Shown here in pieces: positions 35,617-47,279 of a stretch of 64,000 nt of DNA. Under the pieces are notes generated by a model. The model had not been told where the DNA came from and did no database searches. It saw only the letters and a list, made by a program, of their open reading frames with translations. Each line of letters begins with the position of its first letter. Within the stretch, counting starts at the first letter, position 1. Both the position numbers and the translations under genes were made by a program. The DNA lies in contig MNCI01025588.1 of assembly GCA_015680685.1 (NCBI GenBank), forward strand, positions 838,612 through 902,611, given 5' to 3'. The DNA is from Gnetum montanum (lineage: Eukaryota; Streptophyta; Gnetopsida; Gnetales; Gnetaceae).

Positions 35617-36446
35617 TGATAAGTGCAAAGGTACCCCTTACGCTTAACCATATGAATCACAAGCGTTCATGCATGATCTAGATAAATTTTGTGGATGGGA
35701 CCAATTGTGGCATCTAGATCATTATGCCTTGATTGTAATTTGCTATCTTCCCACTCAGACTAGTGGCAGCTTTGTCATGTATGTTTTAGTCCAAAGTGAG
35801 GCATATGATTCTTGATGTTGTTTCGACCTTATGCTACTCCTAATGATAATAAGAAAACCAATGATTTAAACTAATTAACAATGGAAAGCAAAGTCTCAAC
35901 TAGCCTACATGTAATGAGTATCTATTCCTAACCTTCTGTACATCTTGGAATTCACATAACTACCATTGGGATTACCAAGCGTACCAAACGATAACACTAC
36001 TATGTTACCAATAATTATGCTTAAGCACTTGCTATTAGTCGTACTCATTCTACTTAATGATAGAAAGAATAAAATGTAATAAATGATAAACATTAACTAA
36101 GAAAAACAATAAGCATTTAAGTAATTAAAAATAATAAAGCTAAGTGGATGTTGCAATGATGAAAATAATCTCAATCTTTATTGCCAAATATGTAATGTAT
36201 CCAAGTACGTCACACTTGAATAAGGATGCCATACAATCACTTAACATCACTCTGCGGGCATGCATTGGAAATAAACTAACAAAAATTCTCTATGTCTACC
36301 TCTAAAATCTATATACAAAATATTCACCCAAGTGTTATATTTATAGGCTAGCACAGATGAGGTGATATTAGATCCCCAACATTGGAGGTTGTGCCCTGAT
36401 ATTAGATACCTGATAACGTGGCTCCCTACCAAAACATGAGCCATCA
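35617..36446 (-). repeat. 5' LTR of element 2
   Basis: 830 bp. On the minus strand it starts TGATGG at 36446 and ends near 35617 (TTATCA). It aligns with 19635-20508 but has a shorter U3 repeat region. A TATA box lies near 36330-36345. It is flanked by ACTGT. Confidence 0.85.
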
Positions 36447-36985
36447 ACTGTCATATGTGTCACTATTATAGTAGTAAAATAATTAGTTAAGTTGAAGTAA
36501 CTTACTTTTGTTAAGTTGTGTTATAAAACACTTGATAAAGAATATGTTCAATTATATGGTTCATTTCTAGGATATGTTATTTCATCCATGTTAAATAGCC
36601 ATCACATAGTGAACATGAAATCATTATTGTGAGTTCTGTTTGTTAGTCTTGTTTGGATGCAAGATTACTCATCAAATATGTTAGAAAATTAACATAAAAT
36701 AGGGTAAAACATTTAATTACATATAAATATGTAATGGATAAAACAAAAATTGATTATTTCTTGTTATGTAACAGAGACTAGGCCATATGCATAGACTATA
36801 AAGTTATTCATGGAGAAAGCCTTGTAACTTAGCCTCAACTAATGACCGTTAATTTTACTATATAAAGCTTCAAATGTAGTGAGAAAAAAGGGCTAAATGC
36901 ATGAAATGGTAGAATTTTAAAGAAGACAACATCTTCTTATTTAGAGAACAACTACTTCAAGAAAGCAGTTGGAATTGGGATTACT
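36447..36985. other. Unclassified sequence
   Basis: AT-rich. No domain seen. It is the right flank of element 2 and runs into the 5' part of the RTE-type LINE. Confidence 0.4.
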
Positions 36986-36989
36986 CTGT

Positions 36990-37925
36990 AAATTTAATAT
37001 GCAACCAATTGGAAAGTTGCATTTAAAAACTTGGAAAGAACATTTTGAGTGAAATAAAAGGCATGAAATATAGTCCAAAGGAGATATGGTGGTGGAGTGA
37101 TGAGGTGCAATATGATATCCAAAGTAAGGAAAAATGGTGTAAGGAATAGTAGCAAAGTAGAAACCAACAAAATAGGTGAATGTATAAAAGGGAAAAAAAG
37201 GAAGCAAAAGTAGTAATAGTCAAAGGAAAACATAAAGCCTTGGATAAATTCTATAAGAAACTAGAAACTAATGAATGAAAAAAAAAATCTAGTTAAAAAT
37301 TGACAAAAATTGGAAATAAGAAATGCATGAATACAAATGAAAGAATTTTGGTAAAAGACAATGAAATTTTAGATAGGTGAAAAAATTAATTTTAAGAATT
37401 ATTAAATGATAAATTTTCAAGAAAAAACATGCAAGAAGAAGATCCAAGTTTTGGTTTGGTTAATGAATTTTCCTTCTTTGAGGTGAAGATCTACTTATCA
37501 AAGATGAAAAATGGAAAATTTGAAGGACCAAATAGCATTCCTATATATGTTTGGAAAACATTGGAGGATATAGGAGTTTCATGCTTTATACAATTATTTA
37601 ATAAAATTTTTAAAGATAAAGAAATGCCCAAAATTTTGAGAAAAAACATTGTTGTTTTCTTCTACAAAAATAAAGGAGATGTGAAAAATTGTAAAAACTA
37701 TAGAGTAATCAATCTAATAAGCTATACTATGAAGTTTTGGAAGAGAGTCATAGAGCAATGTATTAAAATTAAATCAATCGTATTAAAAAATAATTTTGGA
37801 TTTATGCCAAGAAGATCTATTGTAGATGACTTTTTCTTGATACCACAATCTATTAAAAAATTTAGACAACATAGGCAAAATCTATATATAATATTATCTA
37901 ATTTGGAAAAGGCATATTACAGAGT
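36990..37925 (+). pseudogene. RTE-type LINE, 5' part of reverse transcriptase
   Basis: Plant RTE-clade non-LTR retrotransposon. The decayed linker before RT carries KGMKYSPKEIWWWSDEVQ (near 37060-37110). The open part 37429-38001 has the RT core: LSKMKNGKFEGPNSIPIYVWK, VVFFYKNKGDVKNCKNYR, FGFMPRRSIVDDFF and LSNLEKAYYRV, corresponding to the RTE motifs KSPGPDGIP, NKGD..NCxNYRGI, FGFMPGRST and DLEKAYDR. After RVMR (about 37927) the match stops at an insertion. The end of this open frame is not RTE sequence. Confidence 0.85.
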
Positions 37926-37927
37926 GA

Positions 37928-38862
37928 TGAGGATATCAAGCTATCTTTTCTATGTATTATCATACTCATTATGTCTTATGAGTCATAGGATATCAAGCTA
38001 ATTTTAGGTCTTTTTAGGTGTGTTTTTGCATATTTTCCTAGTTTGACAAGCCAAGGTTTTTGTGAGTTGCAGCCAACAACAATCATGACTACAAGTCACA
38101 ATCCCGTATGGCCAATTAGAATAAAAAATAATAACAATGTATCACTTTGTTTCCATGGTGCTTATAAGTACTAGCCATAGGGAGTTGCAACCTAAGTGTG
38201 CTACAAGCTCATGTGAGTTACATTCATTTTGCAACCAAGCTAGCTTATTCTTAGGTTTTTTCAACATTTGAAAATGTGAATTGTTGTACATGTAGTGGGG
38301 TCACAATCATAGAACACTTCGAGTTGCTACAATTCATAACAAACTATAGTTTAGGCTAACTACAAGCAGGTGTGAGTTGTAGATCTTTGTAGTTAGACAA
38401 CTTTAACTCTTTAAATTACAAATCATCATCAAGAAGCATAATATTAATCAAGAAGAATATAAAAGGTTAAAGGAGGATCTAATTGTGATATCAAGCTAAG
38501 TGTTGAGTGTGTAGCTTACTTGTGAGGCTTGAGTCATACTTGTAGCTCTTCTATAAGCGATTGAGAGCGGTAAGTGTAATCATTACCTTAATGATATACT
38601 TTCTTATAAGTGTGAGTAGAGTGAGGATTTGATTAGTTTATTTTTCTACTCTCTAAACATTTATTAGTGTCTATTTTATGTTGTATTTTCATTCATTGAG
38701 TAAGAATAAAGCTCTTTTCTTGTTTGTTATTTAATTGAGTATTAGTTGGAGTTTGAGACATCTTGAGTAATCTTGGATTGTGGAATTCAAGGAAGCTCCT
38801 TATCATAGAGGGCTTAGAGATATTATTTGGTGAGCCTTTTAGAGGAAAAACATCATCGATAA
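37928..38862. mobile_element. Unclassified insert within the LINE
   Basis: About 935 bp separate the RT block ending RVMR from its continuation starting KYIKVI. It contains three copies of GATATCAAGCTA (37932, 37988, 38490), a polyadenylation-like GAATAAAGCTC near 38703 and short direct repeats. It has no ORF. A solo LTR or a small non-autonomous element is possible; I could not define ends or a target duplication. About 14 codons of RT are missing at the join. Confidence 0.5.
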
Positions 38863-39402
38863 ATATATTAAAGTGATTTAAGACATATGAAGGAGCTATG
38901 ATTAAAATTAGAATAGCTTATGGAATCACATATGATTTCTAGTCACAATAGGTCTATATCATGGGCATGTTCTTAGCCTATACTTATTTGTCATTGTTAA
39001 GGATGAATTAATAAAGGAAATTCATGGTGAAATCCCTTGGTGTATACTTTTTATAGAACATATTGTGTTTGTGGATATAACTCTAGAAAATATTGAAACT
39101 AAAATGGAGAAGTGAAGACATGCTCTAGAATCAAAAGGCTTAAAAATTAATTAAAGTAAGAAGAAATATATGGAGTGCAATTTCAATAATGATATAAATA
39201 TTGGTGAAATAAAAGTAAAAATTCAAGGTCAAAATGTCCTTCCCTACAAATAGTTTGGCTACATATGAGTAATGCTCTAATCAGATGATGAAATTAACAA
39301 AGATATAAAAAATATAAATGAGGAAGGATAGTCATAATAGAGACAAGCTAGTGGTGTTCTATGTGATAAAAGAATATTAATAAAATTAGAAAATTTTATA
39401 TG
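38863..39402 (+). pseudogene. RTE-type LINE, middle part of reverse transcriptase
   Basis: Continues the same RT: IYEGAMIKIR, YIMGMFLAYTYL (the QGSxLSPYLF block in decayed form), then WCILFIEHIVFVD at 39038-39076, where the catalytic F/Y-A-D-D box has become FIEH, so the active site is lost. SKGLKI and YMECNFN follow. The sequence is cut at 39402 by the target site of element 3 and resumes at 51713. Confidence 0.8.
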
Positions 39403-39407
39403 ATAGT
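39403..39407. repeat. Target site duplication of element 3 (left)
   Basis: ATAGT, identical to 51713-51717. Confidence 0.9.
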
Positions 39408-40334
39408 TGATGAAATATGGTTTGTTGCAATGACGCGGTCCTGTTGACTAGGCCTCATTGACATAGTCTGTTACGTCGATGTGGCCTTGTTGACTAGGCC
39501 CCATTGATGTAGTTTGTTGCATTGACGTGGCTCCATCAACATAGGGGTTTGTCCTGGCCTATAAATACATGATCATTAGCCACATTTATGGCATCAAATT
39601 GAGAATAGTAGCCAAACTCTTGTAGTTTTTACATTTGGAAGTTAGAATATTTCTCTCGAGTGCTTGCAGTAGGAGTTATTAAGTGTATAGATCTTTATTT
39701 GGGCATTGTTGTACTTGAGCATGATAGTGTGTGCGGTAATAAAGATGAGCTTCTTGATAAATGTTGTAGCATTTTGGATAGTTTAGATATTTATTAATGC
39801 ATTTAATATTTTTAATTATTTATTCAATGTTTTTTAGTAATTAAGCTAATGAGGTAATTAAGTGAGATAAGCTAGATAGATTAATTACGTAAGTACAACT
39901 ACTTCAAACACAACATGTATTTGCTTGGTAATCCTAGTAGCATTATTGCTTGGTATGCCCAGTAACGTAGTGCTTGGTAACCTAGTAGTGGATACGTGGG
40001 TTCAAGATGTGTATGGAAAGTGGGGCTTGATGCTTATGTTAGGACTAGTTAATTAGTTAATTTAGATTAGTCATTAAATTGCTTTATCTCTCTCTGAAAA
40101 GTACCAAAGAACATAAAATATAAAATGATAAAAATTATATGCCTCAATTTCACTTAACCATACCTTTGTACTTCACAAGTATGATCAGGAAGATAATGAA
40201 TGATCTTAGGGCAAGGTTCACTGCCTAGAAGACTATTGCACCAGAAACTATAAAGTCCACAAAATTTGACCAGATCACATGTGAATGCTTTGTGATTTGT
40301 ATGGTTGGGTCTAGGGAGACCTCGCTGCTCATCA
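39408..40334 (+). repeat. 5' LTR of element 3
   Basis: 927 bp, TGATGA...TCATCA. The U3 contains three units of about 46 bp of the type GTTTGTTGC-ATTGACG-GGCC-TTGTTGACTAGGCC (39420-39545). The TATA box TATAAATA is at 39560-39567. It is about 49 bp longer than the 3' LTR because of U3 repeats. Confidence 0.95.
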
Positions 40335-40335
40335 T

Positions 40336-40353
40336 TAGCATTGTTGCTAGGGA
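40336..40353 (+). other. Primer binding site, element 3
   Basis: TAGCATTGTTGCTAGGGA, differing from the tRNA-Asp complement TGGCGCCGTTGCCGGGGA only by C-to-T and G-to-A changes. One base separates it from the LTR end. Confidence 0.8.
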
Positions 40354-40487
40354 CTTTGTTTGTTGAAACATGTGCTATCTAGGATTAGTGAGCATTATTA
40401 ACATCACTGGATGGACCCAAGGTCAACATCATTCTCAAACAACATTCAATTACAAAAGCACATTGATAATTTTATTTTTTTTGAAAA

Positions 40488-42304
40488 ATGTCTTCTTCTT
40501 CTCATAGGTGTGAATATGTTAAATTGCTAATCCCATAGGAGTGCAAAGTGGTATATACTCATCCAGATGTGTATGTACTAGACTTCACCTTCATCCTACA
40601 TCAAGATGAGTAGTAATGATGGTGTGACATAGAGGGAAAAATTGTCTTGCCCCCTGATCAATCTATGCCCAAGATGTTGTTTCAAACTCTTAAGAATTTG
40701 GGCATTCCAAATCTTCATGAGGAATACATTGTGAATGGTTATGATACCATCCCACTGAAACACAACATAGGAGAGATCGACACTAGGAGAAATACCATGA
40801 GGCTATAAAGGTGAAAAAATTCACTAATCCCTTATTCCTACAAGATTAAGATGATAATGAGGATCCTCCCTTTGAAGGTTCTCAACATGAAGATTATCCA
40901 TCCCTTGTTGTTGGTAATGAGGGAGTGGCCTTGAACTTGTGATCCACTATTCATAAACTAGGTTCAAGAAAAAATGATAGTTAAGGTAGGGACTTAAGGT
41001 AAACATCATAATGGTAAGGGATTTAAGAATGATGGTCATAATGAGTAAAGAGGTAGTGGGAGATACCGTAGTGGTAGTGGTGGTCCACCTTCCTCTCCAT
41101 CCTCTTCATTTGATTCTAAACATTCCTCCTCATCTACTGGTTCTCATAAAAGCCACTGTTGAAATAATCGTGATGAAGATGATTAATGAGATAATAATGA
41201 TTGTCAAGGCCATCAAGAGTGCAAAGGTGGAAAAATCATCATCGACATCATCAATGTAATGATGATGATGAACCTACGTTGGTGACTTGAAGCATGCTCA
41301 ACATTGTAGAGGTAGTAAAGATCCCAACCACGTATGTGAGAGATAGTAGGATCAAGCACTTAATATGAATAATATTTCAAGATTTGAGGGGGATACAACT
41401 TTGATATGCAAAAACATCTACAAGATTTCCACAATGCCTATGCCTTACAGAACATGAAAATAATTGGGAGAAACTCAAGCTTTTCCCTAGGACACTCATC
41501 AAGGAAGCTAAAAGTTGGTACCATTCCTTAGAGAGCTAGAATCTATTCACTGATGGAGTACCATGTTAGAACTATTTAATGATAAATACTAGACATACTC
41601 CACAGTGTCCAACTTGAGAAGGAAAATCCAAGGCTGGAAACAAGGAACACCTGAACCATTAAATGTTGCCATGGGCAGATATTATTCACTCTTACATTGA
41701 TGCACTGGTCATGGTTATTCTCAAACGGAACAACTCTGCCACATCATAGATGGACTGAGAGCAGAAACTAGAAGAAATCTTGGGGTTTATGCCCAAGGGA
41801 GACTATTTGAATTAAGAGCTCATTAGATCCAAAGGATTTTAGAGCAAGTAGCAAAATAAGAAGGTGAGTTGCAAAAAAGGGAAAGTGTAGAAGAGTATAA
41901 TAGGGATCCTCCATCAAGAAAAGGGAGATCTGATTTTTTGACAAGGATGAGTCACCACTCAATGAAGTGGTGAATAGAAAAACCTTGCCTATTCAAAAAT
42001 CTATTTCTGACATTTTGACAAAGGTTGATAAATTATGTGACTCTTTGGATCAGAAGTTCCAAACTACTATGAAGATTGCTAAAGCATCCAAAGAACAGAA
42101 TAGATATCATGAATGTAGGAGATGAAAAGAAGCTAAACATGCCTACCAGAGAGGTAAGGGCAAAGCTTCTATCATAGAGAAAGTTATGGAAACTAACTCT
42201 AATGATGATCCTAGTTGTGACATCTGTTAGTATGAACATCCAAAAGGGTGTTGCCCTGTGGTGTCACACTTACAAGAGTCTGGGGCATACATATTGAATC
42301 CTTA
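40488..42304 (+). pseudogene. gag, element 3 (decayed)
   Basis: Starts at the ATG 40488 (MSSSSHRCEYVKL); the following VVYTHPDVYVLDFTFILHQDE block is shared with elements 1, 4 and 5. The Ser-rich tract is near 41090-41160, read in broken frames. The gag core (FPRTLIKEAKSWYHSLES) is at about 41485-41545. A zinc-knuckle-like CDIC-YEHPKGCC (C-x2-C-x3-H-x3-C) is at about 42220-42255. Numerous stops. Confidence 0.8.
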
Positions 42305-43049
42305 ACTAGAATGTAGGAAAGCACCTAGATGATTATCACATCCACAAGGAAATCCAAGGCAGTTCCACCAACAACAATAAGCTTATTACCCAAGTGGAGC
42401 TCCACCACAATGATATGAGAAATACTAATAATGGCATCAACCACAATCATGGGGAATTCCACTACCAAGGTAGTAGTACCTTTACAGGTAACTAGATCCA
42501 TATAGGTACTATGTTTAGCAACCTATTTCTCCAAGAACTTTTGCAAGCCATGGATTATTTTAGCATTACTATTACCCTCCAATGTACCACCGAACACATT
42601 CACCATCCATTTAGGGAGAGAACCCATATCTGTATCACCCTCTACATCTTTCTACACACATCCCTCTACCTTCAACATTGTTACCTCCTACTCCATCCAT
42701 GCAGGGAGAAATTCCTCCATAGTTGTAGCAATGAAATGCTACAATGGCTATACATTCACAATCAGCTGTTTCGTTGAATAGCTTAGACAATTGATCTAAG
42801 AAACAACCTTTTTTCTGACCCAACATTCCTCCCAAACCCTCACAACCTAATACTACTACTTGTCCTACATCTCTAGCACCCTCATCCTTTGCATCAAACA
42901 TCTTCAAGTGCCCTTCAAACTAAATGCCATCTTGGATATGCACTATGATGTTAACTCATGTTGTTTCGAATTAGATCAATGTTAGAAATCTTCTAAAGAA
43001 AAGATCTAACCTAGGAAGTCCACTAATTTACTATAAATCATTGGACATG

Positions 43050-43540
43050 AGCCATGCAAGGCTTTTCTTGATTCTTGTTCTAGTTTTAATCTCATCTCTC
43101 ATGACATGTAAAAGGCCTAAAACCTACCACCTCTTAAGAAGAGCAACATTCATTTAGAATTGGTAGACCAATTAATCATTGTTTCCTTGGGATTGATGGA
43201 GGACATTGTGACCACAGTTAATGGGTGGTCCTATCCTACTGATTTTCTAATGATAAAGGTTAAAAACTACAAAGGTAACTTTCCCATCATTATGGAAAGG
43301 GCATGGTTAAGCACTGTCGATGCACAAATGGGCAGAAGGGACCTCTCCTTAGAAAACTCCAAGGAAAATGAATTTGGAAGGTTGGAGAAGAAGTGTATTC
43401 TATGCATTGTGTATAATGATAATGAGTGCAATTGTGTGAAAAATATTTGGTTGATCAAAAGTATATACATTAAAGCATGCAATCAGTGTGCACAAAAAAT
43501 AGATATTCAAAGGTGTTTGTATGTAGCAGCCACAAAATAG
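43050..43540 (+). pseudogene. Aspartic protease domain, element 3 (decayed)
   Basis: Active site at 43070-43078 reads Asp-Ser-Cys, in FLDSCSSFNLIS, instead of Asp-Ser-Gly; element 1 keeps Asp-Ser-Gly. The open part 43160-43540 gives IIVSLGLMEDIVTTVNGWSY, FPIIMERAWLSTVDAQMG and a Cys-containing linker NQCAQKIDIQRCLYVAATK. The usual Gly of ILGRP is Glu. These changes and nearby stops make activity unlikely. Confidence 0.8.
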
Positions 43541-43960
43541 AAGGGCACCCAATGGTTGACAGCTAACTTAGAAAGTAGCTCATTATGCATGAAACCAACT
43601 CAGAGCTTAACATGTGCTTATGTTGAAATCATGGTTGAACTTGAGCAAGTTCATCACCAACTTTCTAATGATAAAGATGATGATACCTATTGGGGAGAGT
43701 TGGAAATTCCTAATAACTTTAAGCATGAGCGCCTAGAGTTGAAAACTCTATCGACTGACATGGAGTATGCATTCTTAGACAATGGTAAGTCGATCATAAT
43801 CAATGCCAAACTTGCTCTTAAATAAAAAGAAAAGCTCTTAAAGGTGGTTAACAAATGGCCAACAACATTTCCTTGGTTATATCTCGAGCTAATTGGAATC
43901 AATCCAAGGATATGCCAGCATTGCATTTACACTAACCCAACCATGAAGCCAAGTAGGTAG
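43541..43960 (+). pseudogene. Protease-RT linker, element 3
   Basis: The open stretch 43556-43825 is an acidic linker (CAYVEIMVELEQVHHQLSND, then ELEIPNNFKHERLELKTLS). Element 1 has the same sequence on its minus strand at 10180-10380. It joins protease to RT in the polyprotein; no separate activity is expected. Confidence 0.7.
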
Positions 43961-44700
43961 CTGTAGAGATGACTAAATCCAAAATTGAAGTAGATTGTTA
44001 AGGAGAAAATAGAGCAACTCCTCAAGAAAAGGTTTATCTATCCCATCACGGATAGTGAGTGGGTTAGCCCACTTATAATTATGCCAAAGAAAGATGGCAA
44101 GTGGTAGGTCTACATTGACTTTAGGCTGTTGAACATGGAAACATTTAAAGATCATTTTCCATTCCCATTTGTGGACCAAGTGTTGGATACTATCTTTGGG
44201 CATTGCTATTATAGCTTCTTGGATGGTTATAGTGGATATAACCAAATATAAATTGTGCTAGAAAATCAGGCCAAAACTACATTCACAAGTCCCTGGGGAA
44301 CTTTTGCATATTATAAGATGCTATTTAGTCTATGCAATGCCCTTGCAACATTTTAACACTTGGTCCTTAGAATCTTTCAATAGTAGATTGATAGTGGTGT
44401 GGAAGTCTTCATGGATGACTTTTCCACCTATGGAGCTACATTTGAGCAAGTCTTGGGCCACCTTGGCAAGTATTGAAAAGATGTATGGAAACAAATTTGT
44501 AGCTCAACTAGTAAAAGAGTCATCTGATGGTCCAAGATGGCATTGTGTTGGGACACCGAATTTCACAAGAAGGGATTGAGATAAACCTAGAGAAGATAAG
44601 GGTTATCCAAGGAATAACATGCCAACTAGAGATAGTTAAAGATGTCTGATCATTCCTTGGACATACTAGCTACTACTGATGATTCATAGAGAATTTCTCT
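43961..44700 (+). pseudogene. Reverse transcriptase domain, element 3 (decayed)
   Basis: Athila-group RT. Blocks in order: EKIEQLLKKRFIYPITDSEW, VSPLIIMPKKDGKW, YIDFRLLNMETFKDHFP, VDQVLDTIFGHCYYSFLDGY, SGYNQI, FTSPWGTFAYYKM, then the catalytic box VFMDDFSTYGATFE at about 44402-44443 with both aspartates. A stop replaces the residue after KW. After FEQ the frame shifts several times; SDHSLDIL is the decayed SFLGH block. Confidence 0.9.
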
Positions 44701-44935
44701 AAGATTGCAAAGTTGTTGGTTGAATTGATTATGAAAGATGCTCTATTCATTTAGACTAACGAATGTAAATGTGTGTTCCAACAATTGAAGGAAAAACTTG
44801 TAGAAACTCCAATTCTATAGGAATCAGACTGGTCCATACCATTTCACATAATGAAAAATACATCTTTATGCTTTGTGAGTGGTGGTTATGCAGTTGGATA
44901 ATAAAAAACATCCATATTACATCCACTATAGCAGT
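44701..44935 (+). pseudogene. RNase H remnant, element 3
   Basis: Only the start of the domain is traceable, in the position and frames corresponding to 9075-9230 of element 1. The EKEL and HSA blocks are absent; the sequence jumps to integrase at about 44940. An internal deletion of roughly 1 kb, covering RNase H and the integrase zinc finger, is implied. Confidence 0.6.
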
Positions 44936-44939
44936 CGAC

Positions 44940-45690
44940 ACACACTAATGGGTAGAAGTAGTAGTTGTTACTGACTGTACATCATCCACTACTACTAGAC
45001 TTGTATAACAAAATGTTGTAAATAGATTTGGAATGCCACACACACTAATTTCTAACAATGGAACTCATTTCACAAGTGCCACTTTTAGAAATTTGATGCA
45101 ATGCTTGGAGGTTGAACATAAATTAACAACATCCTATCACCCCTAAGCCAATGAGCAAGCAGAGGTAACTAATAGGGAGATCACCAAGATCCTGACAAGG
45201 ACCATAAGTAAGTATAGGAAAGATTGGAGCACAAAACTCAACGATGTCCTATGGGCCTATTGCTCAACATGAAAACTTGCTATTGGTTACTCTACTAATG
45301 CTCTCGATTCAATCCAAGCTTCATACACTCTCAACAACTTGTGATTTAAATATTGACCTAAGTCTAGCACAAAAAGAAATATTTATCAACCTCAAAGTCT
45401 AGATGAAAATCAACTAGTGATCCTATCTTTAAATGAAGTACACAAGGCATTGGAAAAGCAATGTCATGACCTCAAAATATAGAAAGTGAAATTTCAACTA
45501 GGAGATAAGGTTATGTACTAGAACCCCACACACGTGCCCCAAAAGATAAATTTCCAAACATTGTGGTAAGGACCTTATATAATTGATCATACCTTTCTCT
45601 ATGGTTCCATGTTAATCTATAAGCTAAAAAGCCCAAATAAAAAGCAGTTAGTTAACAACCAACAAGTGAAACCTTTCCTAGAACTAAGAT
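44940..45690 (+). pseudogene. Integrase domain, element 3 (N-terminally deleted)
   Basis: Starts after the first catalytic Asp, which is missing. Then QQNVVNRFGMPHTLISNNGTHF at 44996-45072: the second catalytic Asp is Asn, the same change as in element 1. [21 protein letters not shown] and [12 protein letters not shown] follow. The C-terminal part has QLGDKVMY, PTHVPQKINFQTLW and a basic end near 45690. Several stops. Confidence 0.85.
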
Positions 45691-47279
45691 AAGCTAGTGC
45701 AACTACCACCTTAATGGATGGACAACCACACCTCATTTTTTGGATCTCCTCCTTTTAAAATAGTTGAGGGTAAGATGGCCATCCATGCTAACCATCCACA
45801 TGGCTCCTTAGTCTTTCACTTTTTTTTTTACCTTTTACTTTGTTGATTTATATCTTTTTCTTTGGTTTTTTGTTCTATTGACTTTCTTAAATTTTTTGTT
45901 TTACAACATTGTTAGTATGTTTTATCTTTCTTTATTAGTTTACACCTTCTTATATATATATATATATATATTAATTTGCTTTTTTTATGTGTGACTTTTC
46001 ATTATTTGTACTAATAAAAGTGCTTTATTACCACAGGACACAATGCCATTGTTGCTATTTACTAATGATGGTTTGTGCTTAATGTTGTAATTGTCAATGT
46101 TTGGTTTCGGTTTTTGAATTTTTTTGTTTGATGACTATGACATGGTTTATTTTTTATAGAATAGGTAGTGAGTTCATGTCATCTGCCCATCTAATAAACT
46201 CTATGGTTTTTCTTGTTCTGGGAGTTTGAGGTTCCTTTCATTAAAGAAAGTTTTAATCAATTGGTGACCTTGGTAGTTCTAGAATTAGGAAGGATTCAAA
46301 GGTTTGTAGAAGATGTGACTTTAAGGGGACTCAATACTCTCTGTACTTTTCTACTTACTTGAGTGCTTGGGTGTTTTTCATAAACTTCTTACCATTTCAT
46401 TCTAACTACTAATAGGAAGTCAAATAAAATCTTTACGTGGTGTTGTTCCCATATAAGAAAAAAAATATGATAGGAATTCAAAGCACACACTTTAGACAAA
46501 TAAATGGGCTACAAGCATTGGTTATGGGACTAGAAAGACATGTTACCCATGCCTAAAGATCCCCTATAACTAAGGCCCTCTCTCTCTCTCACTTCCTACT
46601 TCTCTTTTCTTCTCTTTTTGGAATGGTGGTTGTTTTGTAGGAGCACTTTTGTGTTTTGGGTGGGTAGATCAATCTTGGAGTGGTGATGTGAAGTCACTAA
46701 AAGAGGTTAGTTTTGGTTTGGACTAAGGATGGTTCTTCTCCTATCATTTTAAACACATATTTCATAAGGGAATTCTTAGGACCTTAATTTTGGATTCCAT
46801 TCCACCTTCTCAATCATCCATCTATGCTGCCACAACTCATCTCACTACCGGTTTCTATGTTATATTTGATGTCTTAGTCTGATGTGTTGGAATTTAGGGA
46901 TAGAATTTTTTGGTTGGTCCCTAACGTTTCATGATCATTAATCAACTATGGGGTCATGGACTCCTTAGTTGGGGTTATGTAAGGGCAACAAGGGCATGTG
47001 CTTGCTATGGGGAGGACCCACTTGCATATCTCTTGGTTTGGTTAGTTAAGTCCCTTACCGTAGACATTACTATAATCCTATCTTTTGCATATTCCATTGT
47101 GCAAACCACTTTGTGCTCCTTGAACTATCATTCTCCATTTTTCTTAATTTTCTTAATTTTTGGGACTTCAACACCCTCTTCTCAAATTTTCATCATGTTC
47201 ATGGCTGTTTGGGCTTCCATTTGATCCTAATTTCATTTAAAATTTCTTTGTAATTTTCAACTTTTGACTTTGTCAATGG
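45691..47279 (+). other. Element 3 pol-ORF3 spacer
   Basis: Non-coding. It matches spacers of elements 1 and 2, for example TTCAAAGCACAC near 46475, CATGTTACCCATGCCTAAAG near 46540 and GGGGAGGACCCACTTGCATA near 47010. It contains a (TA)n tract at 45951-45970. An open frame at 46931-47224 is conserved in none of the other copies and is probably accidental. Confidence 0.6.

Larger units (their letters stand above)
19635..36446 (-). mobile_element. Element 2: Athila-like element with ORF3 but without pol
   Basis: LTRs at 19635-20508 (3') and 35617-36446 (5') are in the same minus orientation. The flanking 5-mers are ACTTT (19630-19634) and ACTGT (36447-36451), a target duplication with one mismatch. 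Total 16.8 kb, of which 7.47 kb is the nested element E, leaving about 9.3 kb. On the minus strand the order is LTR, primer site, gag, a short protease-end remnant, spacer, internal promoter (interrupted by E), ORF3, LTR. RT, RNase H, integrase and the protease core are absent: the gag end joins almost directly to the post-integrase spacer near 32975. Confidence 0.85.

Noticed and set aside
36941-37233. Three overlapping minus-strand hydrophobic frames
   Set aside because: They are antisense to the A-rich 5' part of the LINE; the plus strand reads as the RTE linker.
41011-41259. 82-codon frame in element 3
   Set aside because: Out-of-frame reading of the Ser-rich tract of gag; the same artefact occurs at 60274-60528 in element 4 and 62478-62861 in element 5.
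46931-47224. 97-codon frame as an envelope-like protein
   Set aside because: Lies in the shared spacer, but the frame is not conserved in elements 1 and 2; hydrophobicity comes from a T-rich composition.
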